From positions 1 to 33,881 of the forward strand of contig CAZLVL010000021.1 in NCBI GenBank assembly GCA_964563155.1: DNA of 33,881 bases. Reading direction: 5' to 3'. Origin of the DNA: DUPQ01 sp964563155. Its GTDB lineage: Bacteria; Bacillota; Clostridia; DUPQ01. Position numbers and translations under genes: made by a program. The notes below the pieces were generated by a model, which was given only the letters and a program-made list of their open reading frames with translations, made no database searches and was not told the DNA's origin. Every line of letters starts with the position of its first letter. The stretch's first letter is position 1. This document shows positions 9,406 through 17,768 of this stretch, in pieces.

Positions 9406-9424
9406 GCTTTTAAAAGCGTATACA
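9406..9424 (-). promoter_or_regulatory. Palindrome / cre-like site upstream of the GH42 gene
   Basis: Bases 9406-9417 form a perfect 12-bp palindrome, GCTTTTAAAAGC. The overlapping minus-strand sequence TGTATACGCTTTTA (9411-9424) matches the CcpA/LacI-type cre consensus TGWAANCGNTNWCA at all but two positions. It lies about 60-75 bases upstream of the GH42 start codon, so catabolite or LacI-family control is plausible but unproven. Confidence 0.35.
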
Positions 9425-9530
9425 TACCTATTATTTCTCTTCTTTTTTCTTCTTTTTTTCTTTGCTTTTACAATATATTTATTGATATCTTGTTATCTCT
9501 TCTTTTCTTCTTCTCTTCTTGTTTTCTTAG

Positions 9531-10331
9531 TTATCTCTTCTCTTTCCTATACACAAAAGAAGCCTTAGCCTCTTCTACCCTAGCTAGCTTTCTTTTACCC
9601 CCAAAGAGATAGGCTGGAAACCAGTAACCAGAAGGGTTGGCCATTAGGGTAGCTTTATCCTCTAGGAGCTTTTCACAAAGCTCAATATAGTCATCAATGT
9701 AGGAAGGAGACAGACAATAGCCATTATGGGATGCCATTATTCTTTTAATCTTATCTTCCATTTCCTTTAGTTTATGCATATTGGCTAGATACTTTCTAAC
9801 AATGTCCTTGTAGGCTAAGTTATCTTCTCTAACGTTTAATAGGACTTGGCCTCCTTCTAATTCATCACCAGTAAACAAAGAGCCAGAGTTATGGTCCAAA
9901 AAGACAAAAGAAGATTCATGATGGGCAGCTAAAACGTAGGCTGTAATTTGCCGTTCTCCCAAATCAAAGACTTGTCCATCTTCTAATGCCAGCACTTTGT
10001 AGTCCTTGTAGGGCATTCTTCTTTTTGGTCTTTTCTTTTTAGCTAGACTAAAGGCTTCTTTTCCCATCCAGACCTCAGGGAAATATCCATTCCCCCCAAC
10101 ATGATCATAGTGACCATGGGTATTAACTACAATTAAGGGTAAGCCACATATACCTTGTACTACTCTTTTTAAATCATTTCTTCCATAGCCTGTATCTATT
10201 AACATAGCTTGGTCTTTACCTTCAATTAAATAACAGGTTACATTTTTTATCTGTATAACCCAAACATCAAAATCAGTCTTTGTAACACCAATCTTTTTAC
10301 CCATAAGTCCATAATTAATATCTCTTTTCAT
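9531..10331 (-). CDS. Metallo-beta-lactamase-fold hydrolase
   Basis: Cytoplasmic metal-dependent hydrolase of 266 residues. The metal-binding signature T-H-G-H-Y-D-H is at about residues 71-77 (H72, H74, D76, H77). It is preceded by the strand-turn LIDTGYG and followed by a His-containing AAHHESS segment and FTGDEL, whose Asp would bridge the two metals. The family includes glyoxalase II-like, lactonase and RNase enzymes, and the substrate cannot be told here. The ATG at 10331 is used because GAGG lies seven bases upstream. A longer frame beginning at 10454 starts upstream of the promoter and would encode a low-complexity basic extension. It is divergent from the Hip operon. Confidence 0.85.
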   Translation of the reverse strand: MKRDINYGLMGKKIGVTKTDFDVWVIQIKNVTCYLIEGKDQAMLIDTGYGRNDLKRVVQGICGLPLIVVNTHGHYDHVGGNGYFPEVWMGKEAFSLAKKKRPKRRMPYKDYKVLALEDGQVFDLGERQITAYVLAAHHESSFVFLDHNSGSLFTGDELEGGQVLLNVREDNLAYKDIVRKYLANMHKLKEMEDKIKRIMASHNGYCLSPSYIDDYIELCEKLLEDKATLMANPSGYWFPAYLFGGKRKLARVEEAKASFVYRKEKR

Positions 10332-10380
10332 GGTCAATCCTCTTTTGTCATAATATTCAGTTTTTCTCATCTCTTTTTTT

Positions 10381-10409
10381 AATATATATGAAAGTGTGGG
10401 TTTGGTCAA
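10381..10409 (-). promoter_or_regulatory. Sigma-A promoter of the MBL-fold gene
   Basis: Minus-strand TTGACC (10404-10409), 17-base spacer, TATATT (10381-10386). Each box matches the consensus at five of six bases. The expected transcription start is about 40 bases upstream of the ATG at 10331. Confidence 0.65.
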
Positions 10410-10456
10410 AGTATATATATATCTTCTCTTTTCCTTACCTTCTTCTTTCTCCATAT

Positions 10457-10547
10457 TATACCCTATCGCGCACCTTTTAGTGATATAGCCTTGACTTTAA
10501 TCCCTATAGGGTATACAATCCTCGTAACAATCACGAAAGGATTGTAT
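10457..10547 (+). promoter_or_regulatory. Promoter and operator-like repeats of the hip operon
   Basis: The promoter is TTGACT (10491-10496), 17 bases, TACAAT (10514-10519). The -10 box is inside the left arm of an inverted repeat, ATACAATCC (10513-10521) with GGATTGTAT (10539-10547); inner TCGT/ACGA arms extend it. A second pair, TATACCCTAT (10457-10466) and ATAGGGTATA (10506-10515), flanks the -35 box, and CCCTATAGGG (10502-10511) is itself a palindrome. HipB repressors are known to bind inverted repeats with TATCC-type half sites over their own promoters, so autorepression is the natural reading. Confidence 0.65.
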
Positions 10548-10550
10548 CAA

Positions 10551-10778
10551 ATGAATGAGATTGCTAAGTTTATAAAAAAAAGTAGAAAAGCAGCTGGTCT
10601 TACCCAAGTAGAGTTTGCTATGCGCTCTGGTTTAGGACTTCGTTTTGTACGCGAACTAGAACAAGGTAAACCAACGGTCAGAATGGACAAGGTAAACATC
10701 GCTCTTTCAATGTTTGGAATGGAAGCTGTTCCAGGTAGAATACCTAAAACCCAGGATAAGAAAGAATGGATTAAGTGA
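10551..10778 (+). CDS. hipB: HipB-type HTH antitoxin/repressor
   Basis: A 75-residue DNA-binding protein with a Cro/C1-type helix-turn-helix: IAKFIKKSRKAAGLTQ, then FAMRSGLGLRFVRELEQGK, which is characteristic of HipB. It should repress its own operon and help restrain the kinase. The ATG at 10551 is preferred over a frame start at 10491, which coincides with the -35 box; AAAGGA lies about nine bases upstream of 10551. The stop codon overlaps the next start (TGATG). It is the first gene of a three-gene operon with the two-part HipA homologue downstream. Confidence 0.88.
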   Translation: MNEIAKFIKKSRKAAGLTQVEFAMRSGLGLRFVRELEQGKPTVRMDKVNIALSMFGMEAVPGRIPKTQDKKEWIK

Positions 10779-11107
10779 TGAGCTCTTTTAGAACAGCATA
10801 TATTTACATTAGAGAAGTTTACGCAGGTGAATTAAGAGAAACAGATGATGGTTACTCTTTTACCTATGATTCAAATTATCTTTTAGCTACTAATCCTAGC
10901 CCAGTTTCACTAACCTTACCTATACAAGCACAAGCATATTATTCAAAGACACTTTTTTCTTTTTTTGATGGTTTAATACCTGAAGGATGGCTTTTAAGTC
11001 TTGTCAGTAGAAACTGGAAGATTAATGCTAATGATCGCTTTGGCTTACTACTTGTTGCTTGTAAAGATAGTATTGGTAATGTCAGTGTTAGAGAGGATCG
11101 CATATGA
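10778..11107 (+). CDS. hipS: HipS-like small subunit (HipA N-terminal subdomain)
   Basis: A 109-residue protein equal to the N-terminal subdomain of full-length HipA (Couple_hipA/HipA_N type). It carries the hallmark FFDGLIPEGWLL near residues 62-73 and an NDRFGLLLVACKDSIGNV segment. In the E. coli HipBST system the separate small subunit HipS, not HipB, is the main neutraliser of the kinase; I infer the same role here from gene order and domain split. The ATG overlaps the hipB stop (TGATG), and the stop overlaps the next start (ATATGA), so translation is coupled across all three genes. This is not a broken hipA, because both junctions are clean overlaps with a good Shine-Dalgarno for the kinase. 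Confidence 0.82.
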   Translation: MSSFRTAYIYIREVYAGELRETDDGYSFTYDSNYLLATNPSPVSLTLPIQAQAYYSKTLFSFFDGLIPEGWLLSLVSRNWKINANDRFGLLLVACKDSIGNVSVREDRI

Positions 11108-12048
11108 AGTGTTTAAATTGTGGTAAGACACTAAATGCAAATAACAGTAGTGGTTGGCATAAGTCATGTATTAAGAGTTTTTTTAACACCAACCAACTAC
11201 CAGTTATAGATATTAACGAAAAGACTTTAGAGTTAATAGTAAATGATAATATAAATAAAGGGTATACCATACCTGGAGTTCAGAAAAAGTTGTCTCTTAA
11301 CTTAAAGCAAGAAGAAGGTAAACACAGGCTTACCCTAGTTAACTATCCAACAGGCTACATACTCAAACCCCAAGTAGAAGAATATGAAGCTCTACCTGAA
11401 GCAGAGCATCTTGTTATGAAGATGGCCTCTACTATCGGTATTTCCACTGTTCCCAACGCCCTCATTAAAGATGGTGAAAAATTAGCATATATAACTAAGC
11501 GTATAGATAGAATTTTCACAAAAGATAATATACAAATGCTTGCAATGGAAGACTTCTGCCAACTTGATAATAGATTAACACAAGATAAATACAAGGGCTC
11601 TTATGAGCGCTGCGCAAAAATAGTTGATAGGTATTCATCACGAAAAGGTCTTGATCTTACTGAACTATTCATGCGCTTAGTCTTTTCTTTTGTTATTGGT
11701 AATTCTGATATGCATCTAAAAAACTTTTCTTTGATTGAAACCAGCCCAGGCTCAGAAGAATATATACTCTCACCAGCCTATGACCTATTACCTGTTAATG
11801 TAATAATGCCTGAAGATAAGGAACAATTTGCTTTATCTATAAACAATAAAAAGACTGATATTAGCGGCAAAGACTTCTATGTATTTGCTAATACTTGTGG
11901 AATTTCTGAGAAGGCTGCTGAGAATATGATTAACAAAGTCCTCTCTAAAAAGAAGAGCTTTATCTCTATGTGTAATGACTCTTTTTTACCCAAAAGCATG
12001 AAAGAATCTTTAATTGAATTAATTAACACAAGAATTGCTTGTTTTTAA
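11104..12048 (+). CDS. hipT: HipT-like serine/threonine kinase toxin with N-terminal zinc-knuckle-like motif
   Basis: A 314-residue kinase, the HipA core without its N-terminal subdomain. Visible motifs: glycine-rich loop Y-T-I-P-G-V-Q-K-K (T55-K62), ATP lysine K88 in YILKP, catalytic loop GNSDMHLKN (D202), and Mg-binding PAYDLLP (D227). E. coli HipT phosphorylates tryptophanyl-tRNA synthetase; the target here is unknown. The first 25 residues carry C3, C6, H19 and C22 (CxxC...HxxC), a likely zinc knuckle that E. coli HipT lacks. At the loop positions used for autophosphorylation in E. coli HipT (S-I-S), this protein has T-I-P, so only the first is phosphorylatable. GAGAGG lies seven bases before the ATG. 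Confidence 0.87.
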   Translation: MKCLNCGKTLNANNSSGWHKSCIKSFFNTNQLPVIDINEKTLELIVNDNINKGYTIPGVQKKLSLNLKQEEGKHRLTLVNYPTGYILKPQVEEYEALPEAEHLVMKMASTIGISTVPNALIKDGEKLAYITKRIDRIFTKDNIQMLAMEDFCQLDNRLTQDKYKGSYERCAKIVDRYSSRKGLDLTELFMRLVFSFVIGNSDMHLKNFSLIETSPGSEEYILSPAYDLLPVNVIMPEDKEQFALSINNKKTDISGKDFYVFANTCGISEKAAENMINKVLSKKKSFISMCNDSFLPKSMKESLIELINTRIACF

Positions 12049-12126
12049 GGTAAAGAACTCACTCTATATATTCTTTTACTCCATTCCCTTCTCACTTTCT
12101 CTTCTACCGGTATTAGTAGATATAGT

Positions 12127-12154
12127 TTTAAATGTCTGGTAAATAGGATAAAAT
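12127..12154 (+). promoter_or_regulatory. Possible promoter of the second SLH gene
   Basis: TTTAAA (12127-12132), 16-base spacer, TAAAAT (12149-12154), about 95 bases upstream of the ATG at 12249. The match is moderate only. No clear terminator separates it from hipT. Confidence 0.35.
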
Positions 12155-12248
12155 ACTCTTAAGAGATAGCAACCCATATATATATTTTTTTACTGATACA
12201 TAAGGTAATTGAAGAACATAGATTAGTAACCCCATATAGGAGGACAAG

Positions 12249-15200
12249 ATGATACACCTTAAGCCAAGAAGCAAAACCATTATAGCTTTAGCTCTGGTAA
12301 TAGCTTTGCTCTTACCAATCTTTTCAAATATAGCTATAGGAGCTAGTGAATTTGCAGATATGCCAAATGATTGGTCTACAGAGGCTCTTAATCATGCCAT
12401 AAGTAATGATCTTTTAAATGGATATATTGAAAATGGTATAAAGCTCATAAAGCCTAGAGGACTACTTCTAAGAAATGAGATGTATACAGTCATAACTAGG
12501 GCCTTTGGAGCCAAGGTCTTGGCTGACTTAGATGGGGTTAAGGATGTATTAGTAGGTTCCTGGTATGAAGAGTATATGGCTAAGGCCCTACAAATGGATA
12601 TTTTAGATAAAACAGCCTTGATGTACCCTACTAGACCTGCAACTAGAGAAGAGGTCTTTTCCTCTTTAGCAAGGGCCTTTCAGTTAAAAACTGAGGGTGA
12701 TTTGCAAGCCTTAGATAGGTTTACAGATAAATCTTCTGTTTCTCTTAGCCTAAGACCATATATTGATGCCATGGTAAAAGAAGGATATTTAGAAGGTTAT
12801 CCTGATGGCAGCTTAAAACCTAAGGCAAATATTACTAGGGCGGAGTTTGCTACAGTTATGTATAGGATGATAGGTCAATACCTCTTTACCCCCATAACCT
12901 ACAGACAAAGCAGAATAATTGAAGAAGGCAATGTATTAATTAGGGCATCTAGGGTAAATATTAGGGATGCAAATATTAATGGGGACCTCATAATAGCTGA
13001 TGGGGTTGGTGATGGTAATGTAATCTTAACCAATGTAAATATTGAAGGAAGACTGGTAATTAGAGGAGGTGGAGTAAACTCCATAATTATTAGAGGTAAC
13101 TCTCAGGTTGGAACAGTGGTCTTATCTAAAAAGGACTCCAGTGTAAGAGTTGTATTGGAAGACAATGCAGATGTTGAAGTCATATACATAGATGATGGCT
13201 CAGATGATGTAATCTTAACTGGTAATATTTCTAATCTTGAAATACTGGCCCCTGATATTACAGTTTTTGCCAAAGATGCAAATATTGATAAGGTATCTAT
13301 TACTGGGGCTAGCTCAGTACTAGAAGTAGAAAAAGAATCTCTTGTAAAAGAAGTCTTAGTTTCTGGCCCTTCTGTTGTCATTAAAGGCCAAGGTAGTGTT
13401 AGTGAGGTTAGTGTATTAGAAAATGGAGATAACTCCCTTATTGAAACACCTAGAACTAAGATTAACACAGATAAATCTGTATCTGGTGTAAAAGGAGCTG
13501 GTAACACTAGTGTTCCTGCCAATTCAAGCTACCAAAACAATAGTGCTGGCACATCCTCTTCTTTTGTCCCACCTGCTGGTGGCTTCATACCCCCCACCCC
13601 TATATATATTAATTTAACAGCTGTGAATATATCTGGAAAGCCTGAAAAAGAAAAAGTCCTAACTGCAACTGTTGACCCTCAAGGAGCCTCTGTAAACTAC
13701 CAGTGGCTATCATCTCCTTCAGAAAATGGAGTTTATGAAGAGATTGTAGGAGCTACAAACTCAAACTATACCTTAAAAGAAGAAGATGTAGGTAAATATA
13801 TTAAGGTTAGGGTTACTGCCAATATCCCATATATGGGAACCTTAACCAGTTCAGCTACAGACAAAATTTCTCCTATACTAGTAACAGCCATTGAAGTAAC
13901 TGGAGATGAACAAATGTGGATAGGAGATAGTATTCAACTAACAGCTAATATTAGCCCTCCTGTGGCCTTTGATAAAGAAGTTACATGGTCATCAGAAGAT
14001 GAAACAATTGCTAGTGTAACCCAAGATGGTCTAGTAACAGGACTTAAAGGAGGCCAAGTAAATATTGTAGCTACCTCTAAAGATGGCAGAATAAATGGAA
14101 GAAAAGAAATAACTGTTGTAGATAATATAGTTGAATATATGAATATGACCTTTGACCTATTATCCAACACCATCTTGTCCTATGATGGCCAATATTTAGA
14201 ATTAGATATACCTAGTAAAATCCAAGGCTATGATGTATTACATATAGCTGATCAAGCCTTTATGGGTAATAGGGATCTTAGAAGGGTTAGCTTACCAAGT
14301 GGACTTATTAGCATTGGTAAAAAGGCCTTTTTCAACTGTGATAATTTAATATATGTAAGGCTCTATGAAAATGTAATAATTGATGACCAAGCCTTTAATG
14401 AATTTCAAGGACTTAGAAACACTTATGAATTAGTAAATGGCGGAGCTGGAATATATGCTAGAAAATCAGACTACTACTGGGCTAAAGAAAATATCTGGTA
14501 TGACCTAGATGATATAGCTTTTGAAGATGCTCTAATATATATCCCCCTAGGCCATGGAAGAGATATATCCTTAACCTTTATTCCACAAAATGCCTCCAGC
14601 CTTTTAGCTAGCTGGGAAATAGATGACCCCTTGGTTGCAAGTTTAGATTTAAGCCAAAAGGTAAGTGGAAACATCTTTGTTACTGGACTTAGCCTAGGCC
14701 ACACCACATTAAGAGCCAAAGCTTTAGATGGTGATTATGAGGCTTTTGTTGAGATTATTGCATATGAGGCAATAGAAAAAGATGGTTTTATCTTTAATCC
14801 AATTAATAATACAATTGAGCGCTATGTAGGAAACGAAAGAAGACTTGTAGTGCCTAGTGATATAGAAGGTCATGAAGTTTTAAGCATATCTGAAAATGCC
14901 TTTAAAGAAGGCGTAATAGCTATAGTACTACCTGATTCTTTAGAATCTCTTGATTTAAGAGCCTTTTCTAGTATTGATAATAGTGAGAGCTTTGCAAGTA
15001 TTAGAATGCCAGAAGATTTAGACTTTTCTGAAGCTGAAGCAAACTATCCAAGTTCTCTCATATTAGCTTATGAAGACAATGACTTTAAGGCTGGCTACTA
15101 TATGCGGAATAACTCTATGTCAGATTGGTACTATGTAGCAGATGATAATTTTGTTGGAGCAAATTTAGTTACTTTAGTGGAAGAGAGTATTAGGGTGGCC

Positions 15201-17675
15201 TTGGGTACTAGCTATAGTGTATCTGCCTCACTAGAACCATTAAATGCTTCTTCACAAAGATTAGTTTGGGACTTTTTAGATACTGATATTGCTAAACTAT
15301 CTGGATTTAATGAATTGTATACAGATGTATTAATTCAAGCTCTAGAGCTTGGAAATGTAGATATTAAGGTCTACTCAAGTGATGGCTTAGTCTTTAAAAC
15401 CTTAAGCATTGAGGTCTATGAAGCTGTAGAAATTGGAGACTACTTGTTTGATATGGGCTCTTCTAGCATTTTAAAATATTTAGGTAACGAGTCTATATTA
15501 AATCTACCTAACCAATTAAATGGTAACCCTGTATTAGCTATTGATAAGTTAGCCTTTTATGGCAATGACACTATTAATAGATTAAAGATACCTAACAGTA
15601 TTTCAACCATTGGTGATAGGGCCTTTTATGGAGTGGACAATTTAACAGTGCTTGATTTACCAGCTAATCTTCTTCTAGGTAATGAGCTCTTTTCTTCCTT
15701 TGAAGATAACTTAAAAGATGTATATGAGGCTAATATGCTTTTAGGCTCTGAAGAAGGAATATATGTAAGAGATGCACTTAATAACTGGGAAAAACTAGCT
15801 GGTCCCTTTGTTCCAGTAACAGCTTTAGATCTTAAAGATACATATTATCTAGGTCTAGGTAAGACTATTGAAATCTTCCCAGACTTTGGCCCTCTTAATG
15901 CTAGTGTAAAGATAGTAAAGAATTCTATTGAAGAAAATGGAGTTGCCCAGCTAAATCTTATTATAGGTGATAAGGTTGCACTTAAGGGTCTTAAAGAAGG
16001 AAGAACAGAGGTTACAATGCTTAGCTTAGATGGCTCTAATGTGGAAGCTAGCTTTGATCTAATAGTATATACCCCCTTAAGAGAAGATAGCTTCTTTTTA
16101 AATCCGCTAACTAAAACTATTGTGGATTATGAGGGGGATGATAAAGAGGTAGTGGTACCTGCAAGCATTGAAGGTGTTGGGGTGCTACATATAGCTGATG
16201 GGGCACTTTTACAAAATCCCAATATTACAAGATTAATATTACCCTCTAGTGTCTTAAGCATAGGGTCTAACCAAGTATTAGGACCTTCTAATTTAATATA
16301 TGTTGAGCTACCAGATAATGTGGATATAGCTGATAACTTCATTGATGGTAATAATGACTTTAGACAAGTCTACGAAGCAAACAATATGCTTGGTGGAATA
16401 TATGGGAAAAAGTTTGATGGAGGACTACATATTTGGGAAAGACTTGATAAATGGACAGATATTGAGTCTCTAGACATCTTACCATCATCTTTAAGTTTAG
16501 CCCTAGGCCAAGAATATGAATTATCAATTCTAGTGCTACCCCCTGATGCCTCATGGCCCTATGTAAGTTGGGAAATACAAGATGAGTTAACTGTTGAAAA
16601 GATTAGTTCAACAGATTTAAGCCTAACCATTAAAGGCCTAAAAGAAGGGGCTACCAATGTAATAGCTAGAAGCATTGATGGGGACTTTTTAGCAAGTATA
16701 ACCATAACTGTTTATGAAGCCTTTCATGATGCTTCCTTTATCTTTAACCAAAGTAACAACACCCTTGTAAAATATATTGGAGGCGAAAACACAGTAGTTA
16801 TACCAAACAAGATAAATAATATTGAAGTGTTAGCCATAGAAGGCCAGGCCTTCTATGGACAAAGCAATATATTCTACCTTGAACTACCAGCTAACCTAAT
16901 CTTAGGAGATAACCTCTTTGGTGATAATAGTAATGCCTTAAAAGATACATACCTTGCTAACAACAAGTTAGCTGGCATCTACTTTAGCAATGATGGTATT
17001 ACTTGGGACTATGTAGATTCTTTAGACTTTGTTCATGCAAACTCAGTAAATCTGCAAACCAATACCCTCTACATCCCAAAAGGTAGCCATAAATTTGTTC
17101 TAGCAAATATAAATCCAGTTAATGCCAGTGTAAGGCTTTTAGAGTGGGATACAGAAATAGAAGATAAGGCTAAAATAGCAGATAGGTCTTTTGATGAAAG
17201 CCTAATATACATTGAAGGCCTCTTAGAAGGACAAATTAATTATGAGGTATCAAGTAAAATGAACCCCAACATTACTAGTGTCCTTGAAGTTCATGTATAT
17301 GAAGCCTTTAACCACCAAGATATCTTGTTTAATACAGTTACTGCCAGTGTGGATGGATATGTGGGAGATGAAGTGGAACTCACAATACCCCCAACTATAT
17401 CTGGCCTTGAAGTAAAAAGCATTGGCTTTGGAGCTTTTAGCAATAATACTAACCTAACTAGTCTTGTATTACCTGACAGCGTAACTACTATAGAAGACCT
17501 AGCTTTTTATGGCCTTAATAGTTTAAGATTTATTACCTTAACAAATGATGTAAACTTAGGAGACAAACTCTTTTTAGACCCTGACTTAAATGGCTTTAAA
17601 GTATTTTATGAAGGTAGAGGCCTAGTAGAAGGAACCTATGAATTTGTAGAGAGTGGTTGGACCTTAACAGAGTAG
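12249..17675 (+). CDS. Giant SLH-anchored surface protein with BspA-like LRR and Ig-like modules
   Basis: Secreted wall-bound protein of 1808 residues. Domains: signal peptide about 1-32; three SLH domains (35-85; a degenerate one near 98-145; 157-208, with the typical ITRAEFATVMYR); a beta-solenoid-like stalk at 218-410 closely resembling that of the protein at 1051-5562 (shared NGDLII.DGVGDG and RGGGV.SI motifs); a linker; a Y-Q-W Ig-like domain at about 453-540; and a Big_2 domain at about 541-632. Six long modules follow, each with a BspA-type leucine-rich segment (I..AF.....L..L.LP..) and a diverged Big_2-like segment. BspA LRRs are known in adhesins and surface binding proteins, so a binding role is inferred. 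AGGAGG lies five bases before the ATG. No catalytic domain is visible. Confidence 0.9.
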   Translation: MIHLKPRSKTIIALALVIALLLPIFSNIAIGASEFADMPNDWSTEALNHAISNDLLNGYIENGIKLIKPRGLLLRNEMYTVITRAFGAKVLADLDGVKDVLVGSWYEEYMAKALQMDILDKTALMYPTRPATREEVFSSLARAFQLKTEGDLQALDRFTDKSSVSLSLRPYIDAMVKEGYLEGYPDGSLKPKANITRAEFATVMYRMIGQYLFTPITYRQSRIIEEGNVLIRASRVNIRDANINGDLIIADGVGDGNVILTNVNIEGRLVIRGGGVNSIIIRGNSQVGTVVLSKKDSSVRVVLEDNADVEVIYIDDGSDDVILTGNISNLEILAPDITVFAKDANIDKVSITGASSVLEVEKESLVKEVLVSGPSVVIKGQGSVSEVSVLENGDNSLIETPRTKINTDKSVSGVKGAGNTSVPANSSYQNNSAGTSSSFVPPAGGFIPPTPIYINLTAVNISGKPEKEKVLTATVDPQGASVNYQWLSSPSENGVYEEIVGATNSNYTLKEEDVGKYIKVRVTANIPYMGTLTSSATDKISPILVTAIEVTGDEQMWIGDSIQLTANISPPVAFDKEVTWSSEDETIASVTQDGLVTGLKGGQVNIVATSKDGRINGRKEITVVDNIVEYMNMTFDLLSNTILSYDGQYLELDIPSKIQGYDVLHIADQAFMGNRDLRRVSLPSGLISIGKKAFFNCDNLIYVRLYENVIIDDQAFNEFQGLRNTYELVNGGAGIYARKSDYYWAKENIWYDLDDIAFEDALIYIPLGHGRDISLTFIPQNASSLLASWEIDDPLVASLDLSQKVSGNIFVTGLSLGHTTLRAKALDGDYEAFVEIIAYEAIEKDGFIFNPINNTIERYVGNERRLVVPSDIEGHEVLSISENAFKEGVIAIVLPDSLESLDLRAFSSIDNSESFASIRMPEDLDFSEAEANYPSSLILAYEDNDFKAGYYMRNNSMSDWYYVADDNFVGANLVTLVEESIRVALGTSYSVSASLEPLNASSQRLVWDFLDTDIAKLSGFNELYTDVLIQALELGNVDIKVYSSDGLVFKTLSIEVYEAVEIGDYLFDMGSSSILKYLGNESILNLPNQLNGNPVLAIDKLAFYGNDTINRLKIPNSISTIGDRAFYGVDNLTVLDLPANLLLGNELFSSFEDNLKDVYEANMLLGSEEGIYVRDALNNWEKLAGPFVPVTALDLKDTYYLGLGKTIEIFPDFGPLNASVKIVKNSIEENGVAQLNLIIGDKVALKGLKEGRTEVTMLSLDGSNVEASFDLIVYTPLREDSFFLNPLTKTIVDYEGDDKEVVVPASIEGVGVLHIADGALLQNPNITRLILPSSVLSIGSNQVLGPSNLIYVELPDNVDIADNFIDGNNDFRQVYEANNMLGGIYGKKFDGGLHIWERLDKWTDIESLDILPSSLSLALGQEYELSILVLPPDASWPYVSWEIQDELTVEKISSTDLSLTIKGLKEGATNVIARSIDGDFLASITITVYEAFHDASFIFNQSNNTLVKYIGGENTVVIPNKINNIEVLAIEGQAFYGQSNIFYLELPANLILGDNLFGDNSNALKDTYLANNKLAGIYFSNDGITWDYVDSLDFVHANSVNLQTNTLYIPKGSHKFVLANINPVNASVRLLEWDTEIEDKAKIADRSFDESLIYIEGLLEGQINYEVSSKMNPNITSVLEVHVYEAFNHQDILFNTVTASVDGYVGDEVELTIPPTISGLEVKSIGFGAFSNNTNLTSLVLPDSVTTIEDLAFYGLNSLRFITLTNDVNLGDKLFLDPDLNGFKVFYEGRGLVEGTYEFVESGWTLTE
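14151..17670 (+). repeat. Six-copy protein-level repeat array in the SLH gene
   Basis: Modules begin at about residues 635, 846, 1065, 1280, 1497 and 1693, so the period is roughly 195-219 residues. Each starts with a hydrophobic F-x-x-N-x-x-x-x-x-I-x-x-Y-x-G unit (for example FIFNPINNTIERYVG). An LRR block follows, then a D-x-Y/GIY turn, then an Ig-like strand set ending in V-Y-E-A. The repeats are diverged in sequence, unlike the near-identical repeat in the first SLH gene, so this array is old. The last copy lacks the Ig-like half and ends the protein. Confidence 0.75.
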
Positions 17676-17719
17676 AAAAAAAGAAGAAAAAAACTTAGAA
17701 GAAGAATAATGTTTTAGGG

Positions 17720-17725
17720 TATAAT
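17720..17725 (+). promoter_or_regulatory. Possible -10 box upstream of the LRR lipoprotein gene
   Basis: Perfect TATAAT 43 bases before the ATG at 17769, but I see no convincing -35 box at 16-18 bases. It suggests that the lipoprotein gene can be expressed separately from the SLH gene. Confidence 0.3.
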
Positions 17726-17768
17726 AGGGGTATCGAAAAAAAGACATACGAGACCTAGAAAGGACCAG

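Noticed and set aside
10332..10454. Basic 41-residue N-terminal extension of the MBL-fold protein
   Set aside because: It lies upstream of and across the likely promoter at 10381-10409; the ATG at 10331 has a proper GAGG.
10775..12048. A hipA gene broken by a frameshift
   Set aside because: The two parts overlap by ATGA with a good Shine-Dalgarno, and the split matches the known HipS/HipT boundary, so these are two real genes.
1051..17675. Invertible segment between the two SLH genes used as inverted repeats
   Set aside because: The paralogues resemble each other at protein level, but I see no long identical DNA stretch that would support recombination.
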